A DNA stretch of 64,000 bases from Neonectria sp. B-13. Its lineage: Eukaryota > Ascomycota > Sordariomycetes > Hypocreales > Nectriaceae. A model generated the notes under the pieces. That model was not told the origin of the DNA, made no database searches, and saw only the letters and a program-made list of their open reading frames with translations. The stretch lies in assembly GCA_002682825.1 (NCBI GenBank), contig NOKP01000041.1:186001-250000 (forward strand), in the 5' to 3' direction. Shown here piece by piece: positions 51,284 through 60,531 of this stretch. Made by a program: the position numbers and the translations under genes. Position 1 is the stretch's first letter. Each line of letters begins with the position of its first letter.

Positions 51284-54200
51284 TTAAACACCAAAATGAA
51301 CATATGGAATCCACCTAAAATCGCCCAATCCCTTCCCAGAGGTCTCTAGGCCCATATAATAGCCTTTTCGTACCCTAGCACCATCTCCAAAATGACTATC
51401 ACGCAGTTCCTTAACTGCCTTATGCAATGCTCGACAGATGCTAGCATCTGTAAACCCCTCGGCTTTAATCGTCTGATAGAAAACTCTCGCCACGTCAACG
51501 CAGTGCTTGTCTGATACATCCCACAGTGTTCCAACCACATGCCGGAAGCCCGCAAGCTGCAGTGAGCCCGTCAGGTGAATTCCCTCGTCAGCAAGTCGCA
51601 CTACCATATTGACACCGGTTGAACAAGCCGATAGATACCCAAGAAATGGTGCATTCTCTTGAAACTGGTGGTCTCTTAAGTCTCCTACGGTTAGTGGGTT
51701 GGTTTTCCAGTCCTCGAGGAGTAAGCAACTTTCTGAAGGCTCTGTTGGATCTGACTTCCCATGGCCAGCAAAGTGGAAGATTTTGCAAGTGTTCAGACAT
51801 TTCAGAACTTCACCCTTCTGAGGCTTGGGCGTAGTAGGTGTCAGTCCGAGCGATGAGCATATGCCACTCAACATTTCGATTTCGTCTTTCGCGAATTGAA
51901 GATCTCCACTCGTGCACAATCCCGGTGTATTTTCCATCGCAATTAAAAGGCCACGATCTAACTCCTTGCCAAATCCAGGAGCAGGAACTTGACGTCCATG
52001 CATTAATGCCTTGACTGATAGTGCGTAAGATGACATTGTCCGATCGAGCACGGTATCAGTAGATCGTTCATGATAAATTCCTGCTGCATGAAGCGGTAGC
52101 TGACTTAGAAGTCCCGTAGGAATCCACCAGACATGAGGCCAAGATTCAGCAGAGGGTGGGCTAGTGAGGTTGAGAGCATCCAAACATGGGCTCGTGATCC
52201 TGTCCCAGAGCCATTTCAAAAAGGCCTTCATTTCGGCGGAACTAGCTGCATGAATTGATTGGAGATTTTTGATTCGCTCCCTCACATCGGCCAGTTTCAG
52301 ATCGGGTAGCTCCAAGGCACGTATGCTGTCGCGTTGGATGAGAAAGGCATCGCAGCGGTAAGCACTTGCGTTGATAACCACAATCGGGTCAGGGTCTGCC
52401 GCGGCCATGAGTTGATTGTGAGGTGGCAGCAAAAGGAAGTTATGAAATCCTGGCTGAGCCCGAATGGTCGCAAGAAGCTTCCCAAAGTCTTCATCTGCCA
52501 CGCGACGTTGTCGCTCTTGGCCGTGCCACGACCTGATAGTATCAATGGATGCTGACAAATCTGAGAAGTCGGTTGGCGAGGCTAATTTGTCTCGAAGAGC
52601 GATGAAATTCTCTGCCCAGACTGGGTGTTTTCTCTTCAGGTCAGAAAGATCTCCACGCATATCCATCAGTAGGCTCGCAATGACCCCACGTCCGCGTTCG
52701 AGAAGCTGCAAAGCATGGTATGCCTCATTCCCTGCACTTAGGCTAATGGCTGCAGCATCTGAAGCCAAGCCAGATAACTCTCCTAGCACATTCTGTTTGT
52801 CTGTATCCTTCAATGACCTTGGACTGATGGCAGGGAGAAGGTCCATGGCTCTTTCAAGGAGACAACTGGAATCCTTCCAGACTGAACGGGAGGCATAAAT
52901 CAACGCGGCTCTTCGAGCTAGCTTAATTCGAACTGAAGGGATAGACGTGCAGAGACCTGAACCTTCTTTATACAAAGAAAGTGCACGGCTCTGATCGTCT
53001 TGTGTGCCACATAGGCCAAACCGCTTTTCGAGCCAGGTTCCGCAGTTGGCCAAATACTTCGCGCGATCGAGGTGCTCAGATGGCAAAGCATTACATGCTT
53101 GCTCTGTGGCCTTGATGGCTTCGTCAATATCCTCCTTCGAGCCAGTCCTTTGAAATCGCCAACCAAGCCAATTTCCAACATTGCAGAATCGGCTAGGTAG
53201 GTCAGCATGGCCCTCAGGGGTAGCATTGATTGCCGTCCACATTCTCTCAATTGCCTCGTCAAGAGAAGCCGTGGAGCCTGTTGCTTGCGCATGAGACCCA
53301 AGCAAATTTGCGTAGTTGTTCAGAATGCTTGGCCACCTGGGACGGTCCTTAGGGATGAAGTTGACTGCTGTCTTTGCAGCATTAAGGCCTTCGTTAAGGT
53401 CGGCAGTCGCACCAGATCTATCGAATCGACTACAAAATGAGCTTCCAAGTTCATTGAGTAGACCGGCTCGTGCAGGATGGTCCTCGGTTAGATCCTTAAG
53501 TGCTGAACTGATCACTTCAATGGATCGATTGATATAATCCAATGAGCCAGTGGACTGAAAGCTCTGACGAAGCCAACACCCAAGGTTACTCATCCTGACA
53601 ATTCGATCTGGGTGATCTTGAGGCGAGATTGCGACTGCCATTCCTGCCCATTCAATGGCATCATTCAGGTCTTCCAAGACACCGGTCTGTTCAAATCGAG
53701 CATGACATAGAATTGCAAGGTTGTTCAAGTACCCTGGTCGGTAAGTGTGATCTTGTGCTTTCTCCGTGATGGCCACTGCTTTCTCTGTAACCTCGACGGC
53801 TCGAGCTAGATCATCTGCTGAGGCGTTCTGTTTGAAGCGTGAATGAAGTTTGACCCCAATGTTGTTGAGGAACACAGCTTTCTGAGCATCGTCGTGAACC
53901 GTGCAACTGTTTATTGCCTCGGTTACAAGGTCAATAGCTTTGTCGAGATTCCCCTTAGAATCAGTCTGTTCAAATCGAGTGTGAAGCCTGTTCCCGAGAT
54001 CGTTCAATCGACCTGCCCGATCGGGATGGCCTTCAGGAGTAAGTTGAACCGCGGCTTCCGCAGCTTCAATGGCATCGTGGAGGTCGCCTATTGAAGCGTG
54101 TCGTTCGAATCTCCTACTCAGCCAGGTCTCGAGACCAGAAAAGGAGCAGGCTAGTTCAAGTGGATCTCGACGCACGATGTCTGCAGCTGTTCTTGTAAGC

Positions 54201-55043
54201 TCGATGGCGTAGTCAAGATCCTCATCTGAGCCAGTTCTCTCAAAGCGTTTGCCGAACCAGCCCCCAAGGTTGGTCATCCGGCTAGCTTGGGTAGATTCGT
54301 TGGGAGCTGCCATAACCGCCATTCCTATAATCTTAATAGCGCTATCGAGATCCGCCATTGAATCAGTAGATTGAAATCTGTTGCCGAACCATATTCCGAG
54401 GTTGTTTAAAAGTATCCCACGAATAGGGTCTTCTGGGTGAAAGGAATCGAGATCACTCTTCATAGACTCGACGTCACGGTCGAGTGCATCGAGTGATATA
54501 TCCTGTCTGTAATCCCCAATTGACACTTGGTTGATTACACGACCTTGTTGAATAGTAACCTCATCTTCGGTTGGTTTTTGACTGGTCCTACATGTCTAAT
54601 TGTCAACATCCACGCCATCTTTGAAGACTTTCATGAACCTCATAAGGGGCTTCACACGGAGAAGAAACTGCAGAAGAAGCTGCTAGCATTTTGCGATAAC
54701 AGCCAAGAAACACGTACCGAGTCGCCTGCCTCAGTTGAGTTGACATCATGTCGAGAATGCGACGTGTCCGATCATGTTCCGGTTGATTTCGAGGTATGAC
54801 TGTAAGCCACTCTTCGACCTTCTTGATGCCCTGCCTCAGGTAACCTGTCGAGCCAGTTCTCATGAACAGAAGGAAACAGACGTAAATGCATAGCTCCTTC
54901 AGGCCGTCGTCTGAGGAATCTTCTTGCAATGCTGCGAAACAGCGAAGATCTTCATCACTGCATTGACTGGAATCCTGGAAAAATGCGGCCGTGTCTGCTT
55001 CAACTTCGAATACGTCCAGGTCGGCCGTGTCATCACCTGTCAT
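51284..55043 (-). CDS. TPR-CHAT protein (caspase-fold putative protease), two exons
   Basis: Exon 1 is 55,043-54,718 and exon 2 is 54,587-51,284; joined they give 3,630 nt, 1,209 aa. The exon 2 frame has no ATG before an upstream stop, whereas splicing at GTACGT / ATGTAG keeps phase, so I join the two frames. The start is the first ATG after an in-frame TAA, with G at -3. One TPR-like unit in exon 1 and eleven of about 47 aa in exon 2 (pattern NxLG..L..RFERTGS..DLD.AI) span about residues 60-650. The C-terminal third is a CHAT domain (caspase HetF associated with TPRs) with HFAGHG (His about 1051), LSACSTG (Cys about 1097) and a GTLWDVSD block, so the catalytic pair is present. Known CHAT proteins include proteases of cell-death and defence systems; the substrate here is unknown. 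No signal peptide or membrane segment is seen. It diverges from the gene at 55,957, and its stop codon lies on the border of the AT-rich region. Confidence 0.85.
54588..54717 (-). other. Intron of the TPR-CHAT gene
   Basis: 130 nt on the minus strand, from donor CG|GTACGT to acceptor CATGTAG|GACC, with TTGAC as a likely branch point about 20 nt before the acceptor. Exon 1 ends two bases into an Arg codon (CG) and exon 2 supplies the third (G), giving CGG and an open frame on both sides. Without splicing, exon 1 would stop at 54,603 and exon 2 would lack an ATG. Confidence 0.8.
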
Positions 55044-55956
55044 TGCGGCAGTGCTCTCTGCAAGGTCGACGGAGCTATGGTTGGTTATGACGACTTTCGG
55101 GCAGAAAGTCCGACGACTGTAGCTGGCTGAGAAAGCCCACGAAATGGCGGATTACCAGGCAGGGAGTGCAAGCAATAGCTGCGAGAAGCTAGGGCAATGA
55201 TGTGACCTGGATTTGTTAGGTATTGTCCCTGCGGCCCGAGGCGCTGTTTTTTCAACGGTCATAGCATTTATTCCCTCTTTGACTACATGGAGGCTTTACT
55301 CCCGCAGGTCTGCCCAAAACAGGTCCCTGTTGCAGCCCAACACTGCCTCACCAGGATGCACACGGGTGAAGCCTGGACCCAATTACAGTCTGCCATTTGT
55401 CAGCACCGCATTGCATCGTGTGCATAGCCTCATTCTATGATACCATCTCGTAAAACGGGTTTCTTCCTCAGTCCGGCGAGTTGCATAGTATCTCCTTCCG
55501 CCCTAACTTTCCTCCGAGATATTCGCATGGCACTGAAGCTCGGCAATACGATTTCAGACTGCCCCCGGGGTAGACTAGTTGGAGGGGAAACATTGATGCG
55601 GCTTAAGAATCTTAACAATCGCTTCATGGTTAGCCTCACCAATCCTTAGGCCTTGCACCATGAGTGAAAGTATTTTCAGCGTTGGGCGCGAAACAACATC
55701 ATGACGAGTTCTGATAATATTGCTGCCTAAATACGTGGCGGTGACACCGTGGCATGCATAAGTGGAGGGTTCCCAGGTTACTACCTGGTGGAGGCCGCCC
55801 AAGCATGGGCGGTTATAAAGCAAAGCTGATTTATGCCCAAATCAGTGAGACGGCCGGGCAGCATCGAATCCCGCTTGTCTTCAAATAATACCGATTAGGC
55901 TCCTTGTGGTAAGATTGTGAGTCAAATGCATACGAAGCTGACGCTTACTACTCACG
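55044..55956. promoter_or_regulatory. Shared divergent promoter region
   Basis: 913 bp of normal composition between the divergent starts of the TPR-CHAT gene (minus) and the 297-aa gene (plus). The short reading frames here look random. It contains two adjacent hairpins (55,773-55,812) next to a TTATAAAG TATA-like box (about 55,813-55,820), roughly 140 bp before the plus-strand ATG. A shared control region would allow co-expression of the two genes, which is inference from layout only. Confidence 0.5.
55773..55812. promoter_or_regulatory. Two adjacent short hairpins upstream of the 297-aa gene
   Basis: CCAGGT-TACT-ACCTGG (55,773-55,788) is followed six bases later by CCGCCC-AAGCAT-GGGCGG (55,795-55,812). 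Both are perfect 6-bp stems, placed immediately before a TATA-like box. They could be binding sites for dimeric regulators or chance. Confidence 0.4.
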
Positions 55957-56850
55957 ATGCCATCTACAAGTCTCCTGCTTACCCGACCAATACCCCGGAA
56001 CTACATCGAGTTGGGCCGCCTTGTCCTCGATCCCAAGTACCCGAATCAGGACTACTGTCAACCTTCAACCCAAAGAGACGACGCCGATACCTCTGCGGAC
56101 GACGAAAGCACCATCGGCTCTGCCTTGGGTATCGAAACACAACGATTTGAAAACTTCCATGAGACCCTCGATCGTGTGCGAGGTACACGTCTCGAAGTCA
56201 GCCTGCTGAATATTCTGTCGCTCGCACCATCAGCTCCCACAAAGACGTCAACGAAGATTACTGGCCCGCTCTGCTTCATCCACCAGCTTCGCGATACGAA
56301 TGCTTTTTTTAGTGTAGCCTGCCGACAGGCTCATGTCCGCACTTGGCTCCAGGAACAATCACAGCGTCTGCGCAGCACCGTGTATCTCGTGTGCGGATTC
56401 AAGGTACTAACGGATGCCAACGTGTCGCTAACGCGCGACCACGGGACCAGTGTCGACTTTTCAGTCAATGTACCCGCCGGGCTGATTGCCGGTGCCGCTG
56501 GTGTTCCAATGCCTGGTCTGGATGTCGGAACTGGCTTGTCTGTTTCAAGAGAGTCCAGTCAGAAGATCGAGTACACAGCTGTTGGAGAGCAGGTCTTCGC
56601 CGTGCAATACCGCAAAATCTCTTTCTCGTGGTTCTCGACGCGCAAGGTTGACAAAGCCTATCTTGAGAAGGGAAATCGCTGGAAATCGTATATCAAGACC
56701 AGGGCGGGGGAAGTCGGAGAGGATGTCAACGACGGTCTCCAGTGCGAGGTTGCTGAACCGATTGCGCCAGCAGACTTGGTAGGGACGTATGAGAGTTTTG
56801 ATACGGAAGGGGAAAATGTACTTTATCGAATTGACACACTAAGTGATTAA
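55957..56850 (+). CDS. 297-aa protein of unknown function, possible effector
   Basis: A single open frame of 297 aa, intron-free as read. I do not recognise a named domain. Visible features are YIELGRLVLDP near residue 16; an acidic Asp/Ser linker at 41-52; a helix-like region at about 62-90; a hydrophobic strand VYLVCGFKVLTDA at 142-154; a Gly/Ala/Pro-rich hydrophobic segment at about 173-194; a conserved-looking VFAVQYRKISFSWFS stretch at 213-227; a basic NRWKSYIKTR at 240-249; then an acidic tail of about 48 aa. There is no signal peptide or clear transmembrane helix. It lies between two caspase-fold protease genes. A small protein with a beta-rich core, a basic junction and a short acidic tail beside proteases is the layout of fungal gasdermin-like loci, but homology is not shown and this is a hypothesis. 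A 31-nt upstream ATG (55,926) is out of frame. Confidence 0.75.
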   Translation: MPSTSLLLTRPIPRNYIELGRLVLDPKYPNQDYCQPSTQRDDADTSADDESTIGSALGIETQRFENFHETLDRVRGTRLEVSLLNILSLAPSAPTKTSTKITGPLCFIHQLRDTNAFFSVACRQAHVRTWLQEQSQRLRSTVYLVCGFKVLTDANVSLTRDHGTSVDFSVNVPAGLIAGAAGVPMPGLDVGTGLSVSRESSQKIEYTAVGEQVFAVQYRKISFSWFSTRKVDKAYLEKGNRWKSYIKTRAGEVGEDVNDGLQCEVAEPIAPADLVGTYESFDTEGENVLYRIDTLSD

Positions 56851-57027
56851 GACAATGTTTTATTCAAGGAAGTCAACCTATCAGAATACAAGGAAATATA
56901 CTATCAACCCAGCTTACCCAATTGCACCAGAGAAGGACACATTATGTAGCGCTAACTTGTCGGCACATTCATCGACAAGCTAGGCCTGCCTTTGGAACCT
57001 CTGTGTAATGCTCCTATTCAAAGCACA

Positions 57028-59178
57028 CTACGAACCTCCTGCTGGACGGATTCGAAATTTGATGTCCACTGTGTCCCAGTCGGCGTTAGGAGCTGCCTGC
57101 TGGGCGAAGTAATACCCTTTCCTCTTCGTGTCAAGCTTGAATAGGAGGTCTTCTAGGTAGGAGGACGAGATATCACTAGACCGGTATTTGTCAAACAGTG
57201 ATGTTAGTAGAAGCGGTTCGAGGTCTCTTTCAGGGTGACAGGCAAACACCTTGACCGAATCCACCATGTCCACACCAGCCTGGGCTAGCTCCTGGAGCTC
57301 TGGGATGATCTTAAATCCGATAGGCACCCTGACATCTTCATTTGGGCCAAGTGTGTGAAAAGGCTCTTTCTGAGGGTAAAGCTTATCAATGCCAAATCCT
57401 GAGTCGCAGTCCAAGACCACGCAGCTGAGAGCTCGATTGGAACGATTCTTGATCTCAATACAGAGCAGGCGTTGCTCCTCCACCTCAAAGCTTTCTGCCA
57501 TCAATTTCTTTACCAGTGCCGGCGGCCCTTCAGTGCGTGTGACTTCCTCTTCGGTGGGGCGCACAACATCAACATCGATGAGGGGATGTTGCGACCCAGG
57601 CCTTACGCCTGGGTTAGCTAGTTGCCGAATCATTTTGAATGTCGCCAAGTGTTCCAGGCGGCGAATGAGAGAACGTGCGCTGTCCACGTCTCTCCACGAA
57701 ATTGGTTTTAGGGCTTTCATAACCGCATTGGCGAATTCCCAAGAGCTGTCGAAAATTTGAAAATTCCCAACTGGGTCGATGGTAATGGTGAAGGATGCGT
57801 TGGTTGAGTCCTCGTCGACAAGGGACAGCCACGTCCGGTCGCCGTGTTTGCGAGCCCAGTCGGATCTGAACTTGTCTGTCGTACAGTCACCGGAAGGGAC
57901 GAAGCGAACAGCGGATCTTTTGGAAATGGGCAAGGTCTGCAGAACAGCAGGGCAGCCTTCCACGATCCTGTCCCAGCACACCTTATCTGGCTGTAGAAAG
58001 GACGTGCGAGACTCCCCGGTCATCACACCTGTCACTTTCACTCCAGCAAGAATGTCGGACTCGCGAAACTCCTTGCTCAGATCATAGCCCCACGGCAAAA
58101 TAGCGTACTCTGAGCCTTCCTCGACGCCATGCATAACCCCGCCTCCTAGAAGCAGTTCTCGGTCCACTACTTCTCTGTTGGCACCGACAGACGCTGTTGC
58201 CACTGTCAAAGCATAGACGCGCGACCGAAACTCCTTGCTGAAGAAAGACCGATCGCTGTCTCCTATGTAGTGCGGCGTCTGAGCGTTGTTTTCATTCTGT
58301 ACGTTGCCCAAGATCCGGGCGTAGAGCGCCTGCGACGAGATGCTTAGGGGGCTGTTGCGAAGGATTCTCAGAAGCCAGTAAGTCAGGAGGCCATGAGTGT
58401 TGTTTATTCCGGGTTTCTCTCTCGCTGTTTGGTAATCCTGGCACGCGGCGAGGACGAAAAAGCCGTGCTGTTTCCGTGACCAGCACTGCAGCCACGTAGA
58501 CCACTTTTCGTCGTCCATAGGAGTGACGGGCAGATCTGATTGGGCATTGGACATGTAGACCTCTGAGATGCCACGGGCCTGGCCAAGATGTGGATTGTCA
58601 TCGCCCCGGACAGCGCCACCCGAGTGACAGCAATCCAGAACCACCGTCACGACGAGTCCATCATGCACCATCTGTTGGAGAAGAAACCCGAACTCGAGGT
58701 CTCGTAGGTATTTCCCGCCGTGGTTGATGTCGCTCGGCACTAGAGCTTCATCCAAGGCGTCCACAACGCTGGTCTTCACTTTTGGAAAAACAGTGGTCGC
58801 GCGCGCCCCGTGGCCAGAGTAGTGAATGTAGACAATATCCCCCTTCTTAGCTCCTTGTGGAACCCGGAATGCTTCGACAAGGTTATCATATTTGGGCTCG
58901 CGGTACCTCTGTTCGGACAGCCGCGATCGATATTCGTGGTCTGGGCGCGGAGCAAGGAGTTTCGTGATATTGGCCCCATCGACCTTGAGTGTGTCAACTA
59001 GGTACTCCTCGACAGCAAGCACGTCGTTAATGCAGCCATCCAAAGCATTGTAACGGATCTGATTGCCGAGGGCGGTCCGTCGCGGAGTATAGCTAGTCGC
59101 ATGCTCGGAATCCTCGTAAAATTCAATTCCGACTAGCACTGCCCACTTATTTGGGTCACGGCTAGCTTCTTTGGACAT
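57028..59178 (-). CDS. Metacaspase-type (peptidase C14) protein with long C-terminal extension
   Basis: 716 aa in one exon, starting at the ATG at 59,178. Residues about 10-310 form a caspase-fold domain (peptidase C14): WAVLVGIEFY at the first strand, YIHYSGHGA with catalytic His123, DEALVPSD at 143-150, VVLDCCHSGG with catalytic Cys184, a later FVLAACQDYQTA block (241-252) and QTPHYIGDSDRSFF (300-313), the p10-like end. It lacks the Pro/Gln-rich prodomain of type I metacaspases. The remaining 400 aa are not a family I can name; they look beta-rich and end VDIKFRIRP. Metacaspases as a family cleave after Arg or Lys and act in stress and cell death; the substrate here is unknown. It converges with the 297-aa gene (177 bp between stops), so read-through antisense transcription is possible. 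Confidence 0.88.
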   Translation of the reverse strand: MSKEASRDPNKWAVLVGIEFYEDSEHATSYTPRRTALGNQIRYNALDGCINDVLAVEEYLVDTLKVDGANITKLLAPRPDHEYRSRLSEQRYREPKYDNLVEAFRVPQGAKKGDIVYIHYSGHGARATTVFPKVKTSVVDALDEALVPSDINHGGKYLRDLEFGFLLQQMVHDGLVVTVVLDCCHSGGAVRGDDNPHLGQARGISEVYMSNAQSDLPVTPMDDEKWSTWLQCWSRKQHGFFVLAACQDYQTAREKPGINNTHGLLTYWLLRILRNSPLSISSQALYARILGNVQNENNAQTPHYIGDSDRSFFSKEFRSRVYALTVATASVGANREVVDRELLLGGGVMHGVEEGSEYAILPWGYDLSKEFRESDILAGVKVTGVMTGESRTSFLQPDKVCWDRIVEGCPAVLQTLPISKRSAVRFVPSGDCTTDKFRSDWARKHGDRTWLSLVDEDSTNASFTITIDPVGNFQIFDSSWEFANAVMKALKPISWRDVDSARSLIRRLEHLATFKMIRQLANPGVRPGSQHPLIDVDVVRPTEEEVTRTEGPPALVKKLMAESFEVEEQRLLCIEIKNRSNRALSCVVLDCDSGFGIDKLYPQKEPFHTLGPNEDVRVPIGFKIIPELQELAQAGVDMVDSVKVFACHPERDLEPLLLTSLFDKYRSSDISSSYLEDLLFKLDTKRKGYYFAQQAAPNADWDTVDIKFRIRPAGGS

Positions 59179-60064
59179 CTTGAAAGATTTGAGTTCTAGA
59201 TGAGTGTTAATGAAAAAATCGTTGGCGGAGATGTGGGGAAATAGTTTGAAGCCGCTAACTTGATAGACAGAAGAGTTATAATAAAACGGACAATACTGAA
59301 GGTCCTTTAAGAGCTTAAGTTTCAGTATTGTGGGGTGGGTGAAAGGAAGATCCAGGATCCACCTGTCTTAGGCAGCCTATAATGCTTGCGAGCCTGGCCC
59401 GACAGTTGGCCCGTCCCAGTGCCTAATTTCGAACCCAATGTCTCGTCAGGATGCACGTCTTGAACAACACAAAGAGGGTCATTTGATCACTGACCACCAC
59501 TCGGTCCTCCCTCAAACGTAGCACGGCCTATTACGCGTCCCTGCAACCCCCTAGTAAGCCACCTCAGCTCGACCAAGGCAACGTGCAGTTCGGACGGCAA
59601 AGTGCATGACTCTTTTGGTGTTACTGCAGGTTTGAGTATCAGGCAGCAATGGGTCAATGCATTTCCGGCTATGTTGGTTGAGAAAATACCACATCTTGCC
59701 GGTTTTATCCGCCTTGGCTGCTGACGGTAGACAAGCAACTCATGGGTCTTCGTACAAGCCAGCAAGCTCGGTCATGCAATGCAGCAGCAAGTTTTTTCCT
59801 CTAAGAGCGAATAGATGACGCAGATCATCTAGTCGGCTCTAAGCGATCTGCGCCAGGCGGGCCGGTCTGCCCTACTACGACTTGATGCTGACAGGGTGTG
59901 CGGGCAAGCGACACACTTTCAGGTACTCACTGCTGCAACCTTCCGTGTCACCTCACGACTGGGGCAAGATAACACGGCCATTATTCCCAATGGGGGAAAT
60001 TATCGAGCATACATGTATTATTAGCGAGCCTATATTTATAGCTTGGATAGTAGCAAAGCTCTAA
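59179..60064. other. Intergenic region upstream of the metacaspase gene
   Basis: About 0.9 kb of normal composition with no convincing gene. A minus-strand TATA-like TTTATTATAAC lies near 59,276-59,287, about 100 bp before the metacaspase ATG, next to an 11-bp inverted repeat. A second stem, CGCAGATC / GATCTGCG, lies at about 59,819-59,851. Composition falls to AT-rich from about 60,010. Confidence 0.5.
59290..59331. promoter_or_regulatory. 11-bp perfect inverted repeat upstream of metacaspase gene
   Basis: ACAATACTGAA (59,290-59,300) and its exact complement TTCAGTATTGT (59,321-59,331) are separated by 20 bp, centred about 130 bp upstream of the start codon. It may be a regulator binding site or the remnant of a small inverted-repeat element. 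Confidence 0.45.
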
Positions 60065-60531
60065 GGTTACAGTCCTCTGTAAATTTGAGTGTAAGAGGTA
60101 GAGTTAATGCTCTTAGGGTATTATAGGTACTAAATCAATTGTAGTTATTATAGCTATTTAAAGATATAACTATTAGCCTTATCTAAGTAACTTAATAAGC
60201 TATATCTTATCTTATATTTTCTTCCTTATATCTTTTATTAGCTTATTTCTATTAGCTATTTAAATCTTTATCTTATTTTTCTATTTTATATTAATATTAG
60301 GTACTATTGCTTTTTCTATTTTCTTTTGTACTATTTAACCTTTAGCTCCTTCTCTAGGTATATACTACTGTATTAGAGCTAGTAGACATTAAAGTCTGGA
60401 TAAGGTATAGGCATTATAGTGATTTTACTAGTTAATAACCTCTTTTAACAATTAGTCTAAATTAGTTAAGATTAAAAGGAAGATAAAGACTAATAAAGTC
60501 TATTAAGGAAGTAAGTAAGAATATTAACTTT
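60065..60531. other. AT-rich decayed sequence right of the island
   Basis: RIP-type sequence with no gene. At 60,309-60,370 it carries about 60 bp matching the end of the foldback-like element (63,016-63,078): CTTTTTCTATTTTCTTTT onward, ending TATATACTACT. This is a fragment of another copy. Confidence 0.55.

Noticed and set aside
54526..54526. GTG start for the large CHAT frame
   Set aside because: Nuclear fungal genes rarely start at GTG, and the frame stays open to a TAG just upstream with a good acceptor. The spliced model with an ATG in exon 1 explains it better.
54527..54799. Plus-strand 90-aa reading frame across the intron
   Set aside because: It is antisense to exon 1 and the intron, with no domain or gene-like composition. 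It is a by-product of the minus-strand gene.
51284..55043. CRISPR-associated Craspase (TPR-CHAT of type III-E)
   Set aside because: The domain pairing is similar, but the gene has a spliceosomal intron, fungal-type 47-aa repeats and no Cas neighbours.
55213..55823. Short overlapping frames of 70-82 aa in the divergent intergenic region
   Set aside because: They overlap on both strands and have no recognisable motifs; lengths are as expected by chance in normal-composition DNA.
59487..60064. Frames of 92 aa (minus) and 60 aa (plus) upstream of the metacaspase gene
   Set aside because: There is no family resemblance, compositions are irregular and no supporting signals are seen. I treat the stretch as intergenic.
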